Assembly (NCBI GenBank): GCA_963714125.1
Contig: OY970234.1
Location: 1,488,001 to 1,552,000 of the forward strand
Direction: 5' to 3'
Length of the DNA stretch: 64,000 bases
From: CAWCAW01 sp963714125
Lineage (GTDB): Bacteria; Actinomycetota; Acidimicrobiia; Acidimicrobiales; UBA8190
Shown: positions 16,229 through 24,038 of the stretch, piece by piece
Layout: the number at the start of each line of letters is the position of its first letter
Numbering within the stretch: position 1 is the stretch's first letter
Program-made: the position numbers and the translations under genes
The notes under the pieces: model-generated
The model's input: only the letters and a program-made list of their open reading frames with translations
The model's database searches: none
Told to the model about the DNA's origin: nothing

Positions 16229-18199
16229 CTACGCTGGTTGGACGTCGGCGACCTGCATGATGAGCATGGCCGAAGGCGGGGCGTCGCCACCCGTCGCCGG
16301 CACGACGGCCACGCCACAGATCACGGGACGGCCCAATCGATTGATCGCCTTCAGCTCCAGGGTTACAACGCTGGCCCCTGGGGTCCGACACGTCCGGACA
16401 GGCTCTTGGAGCCCCTCGAGCGGAAGCCCAAAGTCGAGTCCGAAGAAGGGCTCGCCCAAGACCTCGTCTTCACGAAGCCCCCAGAGGTCGGTGGCCGCTC
16501 GATTCCACTCCTGAATCAGGAGATGAGAATCCAAAACCACCACGGCGGAGGGAAAGTTGTCCATGACGTGACGGTGGAGGGTGCTGAACCGATTCAACTC
16601 GTTGTTGGCATTGACGAAAGAAAGGTTCGAATCTTCCAGCGCGTCGCTGGCAAATTTCAGCTCAATGTTTGTCGTCTCGAGCTCCTCGTTCGATGAGCGC
16701 AGCTCCTCGTTTGTCGTCTCGAGCTCCTCGTTTGCCGACTGGAGCTCCTCGTTTGTCGTCTCGAGCTCCTCGTAACTGGATTGGAGTTCCTCGTTGCTGG
16801 TGACGAGCTCCTCGTTCGTTGACTGCAGCTCCTCGTAGGCCGTCTCGAGTTCGGCATGCATGTTGTGGAAGTCCTCATGGAGACTTGAGACACTTCCGAC
16901 ATCCGCCAAGATGATGCTTACGGCCTGAGTCTCATTGTGCTCGTCAATGATGGGAAAAATCTGTGTCATAAGATCGTAGGTTGCGCCCGAAGGTGTGACG
17001 AGATGCACGGATCCGAGATCTCGAACCTTCTTGTCCTGCGCAGCCCTCTCGACCAGCGTGACTACGTCGTCGAACCCATCTCCTAATCGAATATCTCGAA
17101 TGGGCCGGGACAAATCTTCGGCTTGGATGTTGAAGATCTGCATCGCCACGGGATTGGCGCCCACCAACGCACCGTTCGGCGATGCCAGGACCTGTGCGAC
17201 CACGCCCATTTGAAAATCAGATTCCGTTTGATCGTCGCTCACGAGACTCCCATCGAGGTGAGACGTCTCGAACGGCCCAGGATCATAGGGCTGCCGAACC
17301 GTCGGGTGAGATGTAGACGAGCCGAGAACATGGGTCTGCGCCTGAGCGACGAAGACTCGGTGTTTGACGCTGACCGGCTCGAACCGACCTGCACCACCGT
17401 GCACCACCATCTCGGCGCGTCCCAGGAACAGGTAGCCGGATTCGCGCAAGGCGTAATGCAGTCGCGGCATCACGAGCGATTGTGTTTCAGCGTTGAGGTA
17501 CATCAATGTGTTGCGACAGCACAGAAGATCGACGTGGGAGATCGGTGGGTCGCGGGTGAGATCGTGGCGGCCGAAAACGACAGTCCGACGCAAAGCCGGA
17601 ATCATGCTAAATCCCCGTCCCCGGGCGTCGGGTTGAAAGTATTGCGATCGTAGGTCCGCGGGGATTCCCTCCAGGTGTTTTTCGGAGTACACCGCGCTGC
17701 GAGCATGGGTCAACGCATCGAGATCGACGTCGGTGCCATAGATCTTGACGCGTCGGCCCGCCGCCGAGACCCCGAGGGTCCGGGCCATGATCATGGCCAG
17801 CGTGTATGCCTCTTCCCCAGAAGCGCAGCCCGCACTCCACAATCGAATGGGTTGCTCGTTGTCGCGGCCGGCGACGATGTGGGGGATGACCTCGTTCTCG
17901 ACATAGTTCCACGCGGCCGGGTCGCGGAAGAAGCCGGTGACGTTTATGAGGATGGTGTTGAACAGCGAGGTGAACTCCTCAATACTGCCTTCGAGAACAG
18001 AGCGATACTCCGTGATGGATTCCACGCCGATCTCTTGCATTCGCCGGCGCACGCGCCGACCAATTGACGTCCGTTTGTAGCCGGTGAAATCAAACCCTCG
18101 TTCGTCTCGCAGAAATTGAAGGAGGCCTTCAAGATCCTCCGCCTCCCAGGCGTCCTGCGGATCAGGTTCGGGGGTCCAATAGAGAGGGGGCCCACTCAT
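16229..18199 (-). CDS. CheR-type methyltransferase with PAS and coiled-coil regions
   Basis: This 656-residue protein begins with a CheR domain. The helical N-lobe holds 'DFTGYKRTSIGRRVRRRM' at 37-54, then 'NVTGFFRDP', and the SAM-binding motif 'LWSAGCASGEEAYTLAM' lies at 120-136. A PAS-like region follows at about 320-420. A striking repetitive coiled coil comes next, built of units such as 'TNEELQSANEELETTNEEL', at about 430-520. A second PAS at about 530-640 is at the C-terminus. It has no histidine kinase or phosphatase domain. CheR proteins methylate receptor glutamates using SAM, but no chemoreceptor is encoded here. It overlaps cheB by 4 bp, so both are made together. The target protein is unknown. 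Confidence 0.88.
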   Translation of the reverse strand: MSGPPLYWTPEPDPQDAWEAEDLEGLLQFLRDERGFDFTGYKRTSIGRRVRRRMQEIGVESITEYRSVLEGSIEEFTSLFNTILINVTGFFRDPAAWNYVENEVIPHIVAGRDNEQPIRLWSAGCASGEEAYTLAMIMARTLGVSAAGRRVKIYGTDVDLDALTHARSAVYSEKHLEGIPADLRSQYFQPDARGRGFSMIPALRRTVVFGRHDLTRDPPISHVDLLCCRNTLMYLNAETQSLVMPRLHYALRESGYLFLGRAEMVVHGGAGRFEPVSVKHRVFVAQAQTHVLGSSTSHPTVRQPYDPGPFETSHLDGSLVSDDQTESDFQMGVVAQVLASPNGALVGANPVAMQIFNIQAEDLSRPIRDIRLGDGFDDVVTLVERAAQDKKVRDLGSVHLVTPSGATYDLMTQIFPIIDEHNETQAVSIILADVGSVSSLHEDFHNMHAELETAYEELQSTNEELVTSNEELQSSYEELETTNEELQSANEELETTNEELRSSNEELETTNIELKFASDALEDSNLSFVNANNELNRFSTLHRHVMDNFPSAVVVLDSHLLIQEWNRAATDLWGLREDEVLGEPFFGLDFGLPLEGLQEPVRTCRTPGASVVTLELKAINRLGRPVICGVAVVPATGGDAPPSAMLIMQVADVQPA

Positions 18200-18819
18200 A
18201 TCGCCGGCCCATGAATGACCAGAGCGACCAGAGCCGGGCCGATCTCTTCGAGATCGAGAATGAAGTCGACGGCCCCGGTATCGATGGCGGCCTGAGGCAT
18301 GCCGGAGAATTCAGCGCTCTGGGGGTCTTGAGCGATGACGGTGCCACCGGTCTGATCAATCGCCCGGACCCCCATGTTCGCGTCGCTACCCGTTCCCGTG
18401 AGTACGACTCCAATGGCGCGGCCAGGAAAGGCCCCTGCCCCTGACTCGAAAAGGAGGTCGGCAGACGGTCGCACGAAGTGAACGAGCTCGGTGTGAGCGA
18501 GGCTGAGCCCGCCGTCGGATGTGACGAGCAGGTGCTCGTCGGGTGGAGCGATATAGACCGTCGACGGCTCCAGCTTCGCCCCTTGGGAGGCCTCATTGAC
18601 GGTGAGCTTGGTGCGCCGCTGGAGGATCTCGGCCATCAGGCTGCGGTGGCGCGGGTCAAGATGTTGCACAACGACCACAGGAACGGGGAAATCGACGGGC
18701 AAGGCGCCGAGCACCTCACTGAGGGCGGTAAGGCCGCCGGCGGAGGCGGCCAACATGACGATGTCGAAGCCATTCTGAAGGCTCAAGTCAGGCAGACTTT
18801 TAACATCGCGCTCGGGCAC
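18196..18819 (-). CDS. CheB-type methylesterase without a receiver domain
   Basis: This 207-residue protein is a CheB_methylest domain alone. The catalytic triad is visible: Ser26 in 'VMLAASAGGLTAL', His53 in 'VVVVQHLDPRHRS' and Asp146 in 'GTGSDANMGVRAI'. The characteristic 'VYIAPPDEHLLV' is also present. The usual N-terminal response-regulator domain is missing, so its activity is not controlled by CheA-type phosphorylation through a fused receiver. It would remove methyl groups from (or deamidate) glutamate side chains. It is the first gene of the CheB-CheR pair and overlaps it by 4 bp. Confidence 0.9.
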   Translation of the reverse strand: MPERDVKSLPDLSLQNGFDIVMLAASAGGLTALSEVLGALPVDFPVPVVVVQHLDPRHRSLMAEILQRRTKLTVNEASQGAKLEPSTVYIAPPDEHLLVTSDGGLSLAHTELVHFVRPSADLLFESGAGAFPGRAIGVVLTGTGSDANMGVRAIDQTGGTVIAQDPQSAEFSGMPQAAIDTGAVDFILDLEEIGPALVALVIHGPAI

Positions 18820-19334
18820 GGCTGTGAGTCTCCCGTTCCTGTTGGACCGTTGGTGTGGTCCACAGGATAGGTGCGGCGGCCTTGAGTCTGGCCCCGCAGT
18901 GGGAATGCGGCTTCACGGTGGGAACACGGGCATCCCCCCAGGTTTCGGCCGGGTCTCGGCGCGGTACGCAAACTGGGCGCAATCAGGCTCGGGCGCCGGA
19001 GGCGTTCAGCCCCGATTGCCGCTGGGCCGATGGGGGCAAGGCGAAGCATCGGCCAGGACGGGCCTCTCGTCGGCGAACCGTGGGCCAGGACCCTTGGTCT
19101 TCCGATTCATGCGTAGACCTCGCCCCGGACCCCTCCAGAAGCAGATTACGAATCTCTGGTGTTTGTGCCAAGGGAAATTACCTGTAGACGGCGGTCAGCC
19201 GCCCCCGTAGCGTCGAAAAGGGATTATCTACGGGTTACTCGGACCGCCCCAGTGTCCGTGGTCGGGTTTACCGAATCGGCCAGCACTCTTCGTCTCTGCG
19301 AGTGACGGTGTTCTCACGAGAGGGAGAGAACGGC
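18820..19334. other. Intergenic region between divergent cheB and STAS gene
   Basis: About 500 bp without a convincing gene. Several open frames cross it but none has a good start or a recognisable protein. It must carry promoters for the CheB-CheR operon on the minus strand and for the STAS gene on the plus strand. I saw no clear palindrome or repeat. Confidence 0.5.
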
Positions 19335-19628
19335 ATGTTGCTCGCCAGTTTCGGCATCGTCTCCTCCATCGAGGAGGGCTGCACTGTCTTGTCCCTCGTG
19401 GGGGAGATCGACATGGCGAATGCCGCGGAACTGGAAGAAGCCTGTGATCAATTGCCAGACGAGCGGAACATCATCATCGACGCATCTCGGCTGGACTTCA
19501 TCGACTGCTCCAGCGTCGGCGTTCTCGTCGCGCTAGCGAACCGGCTCCCCTCCAGAATGGTCGTGGCCCGAGGAACGTCGCGCATTCAAGGCATGTTGTT
19601 CGAAATGGCGGGCATCGACCTCCTCTAA
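19335..19628 (+). CDS. STAS-domain anti-sigma factor antagonist
   Basis: This 97-residue protein is an intact STAS domain of the SpoIIAA/RsbV class. It has 'VLSLVGEIDMANAAELEEAC' (nucleotide-binding strand-loop) and 'IIDASRLDFIDCSSVGVLVA'. The serine at the position phosphorylated in SpoIIAA is present in D-C-S-S-V-G. Antagonists of this kind bind an RsbW-type kinase and free a sigma factor or other target. The best partner is the RsbW-like protein at 14897. I start at ATG 19335, which has GGGAGAG nine bases upstream; a GTG at 19302 adds 11 residues. It is clearly related to the split copy at 12601-14589. Confidence 0.85.
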   Translation: MLLASFGIVSSIEEGCTVLSLVGEIDMANAAELEEACDQLPDERNIIIDASRLDFIDCSSVGVLVALANRLPSRMVVARGTSRIQGMLFEMAGIDLL

Positions 19629-19671
19629 AGCTGCCACGTGTCGTCGACGTGATCGCCTCGTAGAAGATCAG

Positions 19672-20157
19672 TCAATCCGGCTGCGTCGGCAAGCCCTGAG
19701 AGCTGTTGTGATTCGAACCGGTCTCGTAACCCGGCGGCTGGGGGTTCTCTCGCACCTCAGACCATACGAGTACCCCGTGCGCGCCCTCGACGGGCACGTT
19801 GAGGGTGATCTTTGTGTCGGAGACCCTATGGAAATGGCCCGCCGCGCAATACGGGACGCAGTCGTTGTAGACGAGGGTCCCCACGGCGCTCGCACTTGAC
19901 GATGTCCAATGGCTCCAGTGGAGACCTTCCAAGAGTTCGCCATAGTCGGCACAAGCAACCACGATCTCTTTGGGCTCGACGCTTGGACGTTGACAGTTTC
20001 CGTATACCTCGATGCGGGTGTCGATAGCTGCCTTCGAGGATGGTGCACCGGACGATGCATGTGGACTCGAGCTTGCACAGGCGGCGAGAGGCAAACTCAC
20101 ACATGCCAGCAAGGCCAGGAGCCGGGTCGTCGGCGACGTCACAGGGAACCGTGCCAC
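19672..20157 (-). CDS. Secreted lipoprotein
   Basis: This 161-residue protein has a lipoprotein signal peptide: basic start, hydrophobic 'LLALLACVSLPLAAC' with a lipobox at about residue 27, then a serine-rich linker. The mature part has the cysteine and tryptophan pattern of small actinobacterial lipoproteins: 'EVYGNCQRPSVEP', 'VACADYGELLEGLHWSHWTS', 'LVYNDCVPYCAAGHFHR'. Four cysteines probably form disulfides outside the membrane. Function is unknown. It is convergent with the STAS gene, 43 bp apart. Confidence 0.87.
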   Translation of the reverse strand: MARFPVTSPTTRLLALLACVSLPLAACASSSPHASSGAPSSKAAIDTRIEVYGNCQRPSVEPKEIVVACADYGELLEGLHWSHWTSSSASAVGTLVYNDCVPYCAAGHFHRVSDTKITLNVPVEGAHGVLVWSEVRENPQPPGYETGSNHNSSQGLPTQPD

Positions 20158-20288
20158 TTGGATTGCGTCATGTGGCTGCTATCGGCATTGCGTGACTCCC
20201 GATCCACGGCCAACCGTCATGATGGCAGGGTGAATGCACAGGTGAGCCCACGCCGGCCTTATCGGCCGGATCATCGCTCGATCCGATT

Positions 20289-21434
20289 TCAGTTTCGGCT
20301 TGCCATGAGGTGGAGCCATTGCGTAAGGACCCCATGGGATGGGTCGATGACAATGCCGAGGGAGATCTGGACAGCGCACGCCATCGCGATGAGAACAAGG
20401 GTGGGCTTCCATTGCGTACTCGGCATTGACGCCAGACCGATCATGGTGAGCATCAGCGGGATGATCAGGGGTGACACTGTCAATCCGATCCACCAGCAGG
20501 CGACAAGTGCGATCGGTACAAGAACCACTCCCAACAAGGCTCGTGGTCGTCGCAGTGCGAGCATGATTCCGGCCAGAACGAACAGCGGACTCTCACCGAC
20601 GGCCTTGCCCACCACCCGAAGCGATTCGCCGAGGTGATTCCAAGCCCCACCGGGAAACGTGAGGAAATTGGTAGATTCCGCCAACTTCAACGGGTTCCCG
20701 GTGTAGCGCCAAACGATGAAGGCCCATCCGGCCACTGCCGCCGCGGTGGGAAAGAGGAGCACCGTGGTGCTGGCCAGGATGGTCCTCGGGTTCCTTCGCA
20801 CCCGATCGTGACCGATGAGGGGACCAGCCGTCGAGATCACCAATGCAAATATCACGAAGGCGAAATTGCAGATCACGCCGATGCCCATGGCCAAGCCGGC
20901 AACGAAGCCCCCGTAGGTCTCGCCGCCCACCACGAAGTCCAAACATCCGATCAGTGCCAGCGCCAATAGGGACAAGGTGAGAAGTCCCGTGACATCGCCT
21001 ATGACCTCGTAGCAAAACGCCGGCGTGGTGGCCAAGGTCGCCACCAAGAACAAGGTGAGAGAGCGGGAGAATCCCTGGTAGTACAACCGCTCCATGAGGA
21101 CGGCGAGTACCAAAGCGGCGATGCCAGCGCCCACAATGGAAAGCCCTATAGATCCGCCGGGGACGAGCCGGGCGATGCCAGCGGGCAGGAGAGGGTGTAC
21201 TTGGGCAAACCACCCCAGGTCACGATTGTGTACTTGGATGAGGTTGCCTTCGGCGCGCATGGCGGCGTTAGGTGCAGGGTTCACCTGCCGAGCATTCATC
21301 CAAAGCGCGAGCTCCAGATAGGGAACAAACAATGCGACGCGAAGCGCCCAGATGCGACTTGGTTTAAGCGACCAGCGTTCTCTCGGCAGCGATGCTGGCA
21401 TCGATAGCGTCGGGCCCAGCGGTGCTAAGGCCAT
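20289..21434 (-). CDS. Polytopic membrane protein beside a glycosyltransferase
   Basis: This protein of up to 381 residues has about nine to ten membrane helices, including 'LVPGGSIGLSIVGAGIAALV', 'LTLSLLALALIGCLDFVVGG' and 'TILASTTVLLFPTAAAVAGW'. The layout recalls membrane glycosyltransferases that use lipid-linked sugars or mannosyltransferase-like proteins, but I see no definite family motif. Its annotated start lies 71 bp inside the upstream glycosyltransferase gene; an internal Met at residue 12 would reduce the overlap to 38 bp. The overlap suggests they are made together and work on the same cell-surface polysaccharide or glycolipid. Confidence 0.75.
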   Translation of the reverse strand: MALAPLGPTLSMPASLPRERWSLKPSRIWALRVALFVPYLELALWMNARQVNPAPNAAMRAEGNLIQVHNRDLGWFAQVHPLLPAGIARLVPGGSIGLSIVGAGIAALVLAVLMERLYYQGFSRSLTLFLVATLATTPAFCYEVIGDVTGLLTLSLLALALIGCLDFVVGGETYGGFVAGLAMGIGVICNFAFVIFALVISTAGPLIGHDRVRRNPRTILASTTVLLFPTAAAVAGWAFIVWRYTGNPLKLAESTNFLTFPGGAWNHLGESLRVVGKAVGESPLFVLAGIMLALRRPRALLGVVLVPIALVACWWIGLTVSPLIIPLMLTMIGLASMPSTQWKPTLVLIAMACAVQISLGIVIDPSHGVLTQWLHLMASRN

Positions 21435-23262
21435 GAATGGTCTTCTCCCAATAGTGCGGTTTGAACACGAGCTGCCAAAGGGCTTTGTACGAAGCGACGG
21501 AATGAAGAATCCAATACAGTGGATTCAACAGAGCCCAGGGAACCAGGTCGTACGTCTTGCGTTTGAATCCGCCCAGAATCGAGATGTAGATCATGACAGC
21601 ATTCCCGACGAGCAAATTGGCCAAGCTCGCCCACAAGGCCCAGATGGGAAAGTGGTCCATGAGGGCAGATGGTGTAAAAGCCAACGAGATGATGAACAAG
21701 ACGTAGAGCGGAAGAGTGGCGAGAAACGATAAGCACGTACCGCCGATAAGAATTAGGAAACCGAGAGAACCGCGGATGCCCAACTCGCGCAGGAGCTCGA
21801 GTGGATGACGCAAATGAACCAAGGTCGTGATCATGTACCCCTTGATCCATCGCGACCGCTGGCGTATGAAGTTGCGATATACGGAGTTGGCTTCCTCGTA
21901 CGTTGTTGACGAGATGATCCCCACCGTCTGGCCCAGAGCTGCGGCTCTAATGCCCAGGTCAGCGTCCTCGGTCACGTTGAACGGATCCCATCCGCCCAGG
22001 TGGCGGAGGGCGTCGGTGCGAAAATGATTGGATGTGCCGCCCAGCGGGATGGGCAGCTGCAGCTGGTCGAGACCCGGCAACATGTAGTCGAACCAGAATG
22101 AGTATTCGAGGGTGAACATCCTCGTAAGGGCGTTGTCGGTCGTGTTGTAGTAGTTGAGTGCCGCCTGCACGCACACGACCTTTTCAGGCAGGGTCCGGAA
22201 TGCCATCACCGCCTTCTTCAACTGATCCGGCTCGGGGTGGTCCTCAGCGTCGTAGATCACGAGATACGCCCCTCGGGCGAAAAAGAGCCCCACGTTGCAT
22301 GCTCGAGGTTTGGTCTGAGGGGCACGTGTCGGAAGTGACACGAAGGTGATCGTCTCGGGGGGATGGGCGGCCATCGCTTCAGCACGGGTTTCGTGATCGC
22401 TCTCCTCGAGCAGCAGGAGAATCTGCAACTTCTCGGGTGGGTAGTCGAGGCGGGCCAGGTTGGCGATCAACCCACGCACCACGTTGGCTTCTTTGTAGAC
22501 GGGGACAAGGACCGTATAGGTAGGAAGTTCGTCGTCACTGAGCGTCGAGATGTCGACCTCATTGACCGACGGGATGCGCTCGCGCTTTGCACCGGACATG
22601 CACACGACGAATTTGAAGATCACGGAGATCGAAAGGGCCAATCCCGTGAGCATCAAGATGACCGCCAGGGTCTCCTGCGTGTCGAAGATCAACGCAGCAA
22701 TCAGCACGAAGCACCCCACGATCACCCCGGCTCGCTGACGGCCGATGAGAACGGAGCGAGCCGATCGGTCAGGGTCCCGATTCCATAGTCCCAGGCTGGC
22801 TTCGTTGGCGATGCCTTCGTGATACGACCTCTGAATGGCCTGAAGGATGTCCCAGTCCGTGGTGATCACGATCCGAACGGGGGTGTCGAGGACCTGGCTG
22901 ATATGCGTGTGCAATGAGTCGGTAGGGCGCTCGGCGGACGCGACCAGCATGACCCCATCGGATTCTCGCCGCACGGGGAACCAGCTTTCGCGAGTGAGCA
23001 TGGCGACATCCAGATCTGCGATCAGATCTGGGTCGATCGATTCCACGGTCAAGTCGATGAACGGTCGATGCCAGGCATCTGCCAGGGCCTGGAAGAGGTC
23101 GATGCGGCGAACCAGACCAGCCCCGATCAGGATCTCTCCGATACGCGAGCCAGTCTTCTCCTGGAGCTCGAGGGTCCAGATCAGGTCCGCGGGGGTGATC
23201 AGGCCACGTTCGACGAGGAGACGGCCGATGGGGGTTGTCGCTGCCCCCTCAGCCTGCTCCAT
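21364..23262 (-). CDS. MshEN-domain glycosyltransferase family 2 fusion
   Basis: This 632-residue protein joins two parts. Residues 10-150 look like a MshEN/GspE N-terminal domain ('IGRLLVERGLITPADLIWTL', 'GEILIGAGLVRRIDLFQALA'), which in some proteins binds cyclic di-GMP. After two membrane helices (about 175-220) comes a processive GT2 domain at about 245-475. It has 'YTVLVPVYKEAN', the metal site at Asp338-Glu340 in 'VIYDAEDH', the TED motif at 431-433 and the QRSRW signature at 468-472, as in cellulose synthases. Membrane helices follow. It should make or export a polysaccharide or glycolipid at the membrane. The downstream membrane protein overlaps it. No PilZ domain is seen, so the N-domain may be the control module. 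Confidence 0.9.
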   Translation of the reverse strand: MEQAEGAATTPIGRLLVERGLITPADLIWTLELQEKTGSRIGEILIGAGLVRRIDLFQALADAWHRPFIDLTVESIDPDLIADLDVAMLTRESWFPVRRESDGVMLVASAERPTDSLHTHISQVLDTPVRIVITTDWDILQAIQRSYHEGIANEASLGLWNRDPDRSARSVLIGRQRAGVIVGCFVLIAALIFDTQETLAVILMLTGLALSISVIFKFVVCMSGAKRERIPSVNEVDISTLSDDELPTYTVLVPVYKEANVVRGLIANLARLDYPPEKLQILLLLEESDHETRAEAMAAHPPETITFVSLPTRAPQTKPRACNVGLFFARGAYLVIYDAEDHPEPDQLKKAVMAFRTLPEKVVCVQAALNYYNTTDNALTRMFTLEYSFWFDYMLPGLDQLQLPIPLGGTSNHFRTDALRHLGGWDPFNVTEDADLGIRAAALGQTVGIISSTTYEEANSVYRNFIRQRSRWIKGYMITTLVHLRHPLELLRELGIRGSLGFLILIGGTCLSFLATLPLYVLFIISLAFTPSALMDHFPIWALWASLANLLVGNAVMIYISILGGFKRKTYDLVPWALLNPLYWILHSVASYKALWQLVFKPHYWEKTIHGLSTAGPDAIDASIAAERTLVA

Positions 23263-23378
23263 CGGATCGTCATCGGCCGAGCCGGTCGAATTCTGGCGAC
23301 GCGGCGAGGGTGATTGGCGGGTGATCGCCAGGATGGCGTGGAGCCCTGGCCGCTGAGACAGCGGTGGGCTGGGGCCGT

Positions 23379-23852
23379 TTACTCCATCGCCAGTTCGGAA
23401 AGATGAGCCAGAGAATTCGTCAGGTGGTCCGCAGGGAACGGGGGAAAGGCCATGTGCTGGCGCCGGGTGTCGGGGACTTCGGACCAGTCGTAAGAAAGCG
23501 TGACGGTGGTGCTCGCCGGTCCTGCTGGTGTGAGGTCATAACGCCACATCCAACCCCCAAAGCTCACACTTCCATCTTCGGACTCCTGGCCGGGCTTCCA
23601 TGAGATGGCGTGGGGCGGGTCGAACGCCACGACCTCGTTCGTTACCCGGTAATGACCGTCGGGGTGCTGTCCGTGGAACATGCCCATCCGGAAAACCTGG
23701 CCGGAGGCGGTCAGCGACTCGCCGTCGAGAGGCTCTCGGACCCAGCCCGTGCCATCAATGGCGCCGTGGGTGGCCGGGTTGGCGAGGATGGCAAAAATCG
23801 CCGTGGCCGGGGCACTGATGATGGTGGTGACGCTCACACTCTCGTCGGTCAC
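23379..23852 (-). CDS. SRPBCC (START-like) family protein
   Basis: This 157-residue protein shows the SRPBCC pattern: an N-terminal strand 'VSVTTIISAPATAIFAILAN', a central 'YRVTNEVVAFDPPHAISWKP' and a C-terminal helix from 'TNSLAHLSELAME'. Such proteins bind hydrophobic ligands in a deep pocket and may act as cyclases, carriers or stress proteins. I start it at GTG 23852, which has AGGGAG four bases upstream; a longer open frame through 24155 runs into the IS30 element and is an artefact. It lies 117 bp downstream of the glycosyltransferase start on the same strand but is not overlapped by it. Confidence 0.85.
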   Translation of the reverse strand: MTDESVSVTTIISAPATAIFAILANPATHGAIDGTGWVREPLDGESLTASGQVFRMGMFHGQHPDGHYRVTNEVVAFDPPHAISWKPGQESEDGSVSFGGWMWRYDLTPAGPASTTVTLSYDWSEVPDTRRQHMAFPPFPADHLTNSLAHLSELAME

Positions 23853-24038
23853 GGCTCTCCCTAGGTCGGTCACGCATGGTAGATCGGCCCAGGCGGGGCC
23901 GCTCATCTTCCCGATCACCCTCTGATCACCCCCTCGGGCCCTTGAGTCTGGTGGGGGAGCATCCGAACTTTTCACTGTTGAACACATATGGACGCTCCGA
24001 CGCGAGGTCCGGTTCTCCATACATACATCCATAGTCAA

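Noticed and set aside
19302..19334. Upstream GTG start for the STAS gene
   Set aside because: ATG 19335 has a better ribosome site and matches the usual STAS start, though the longer form cannot be excluded.
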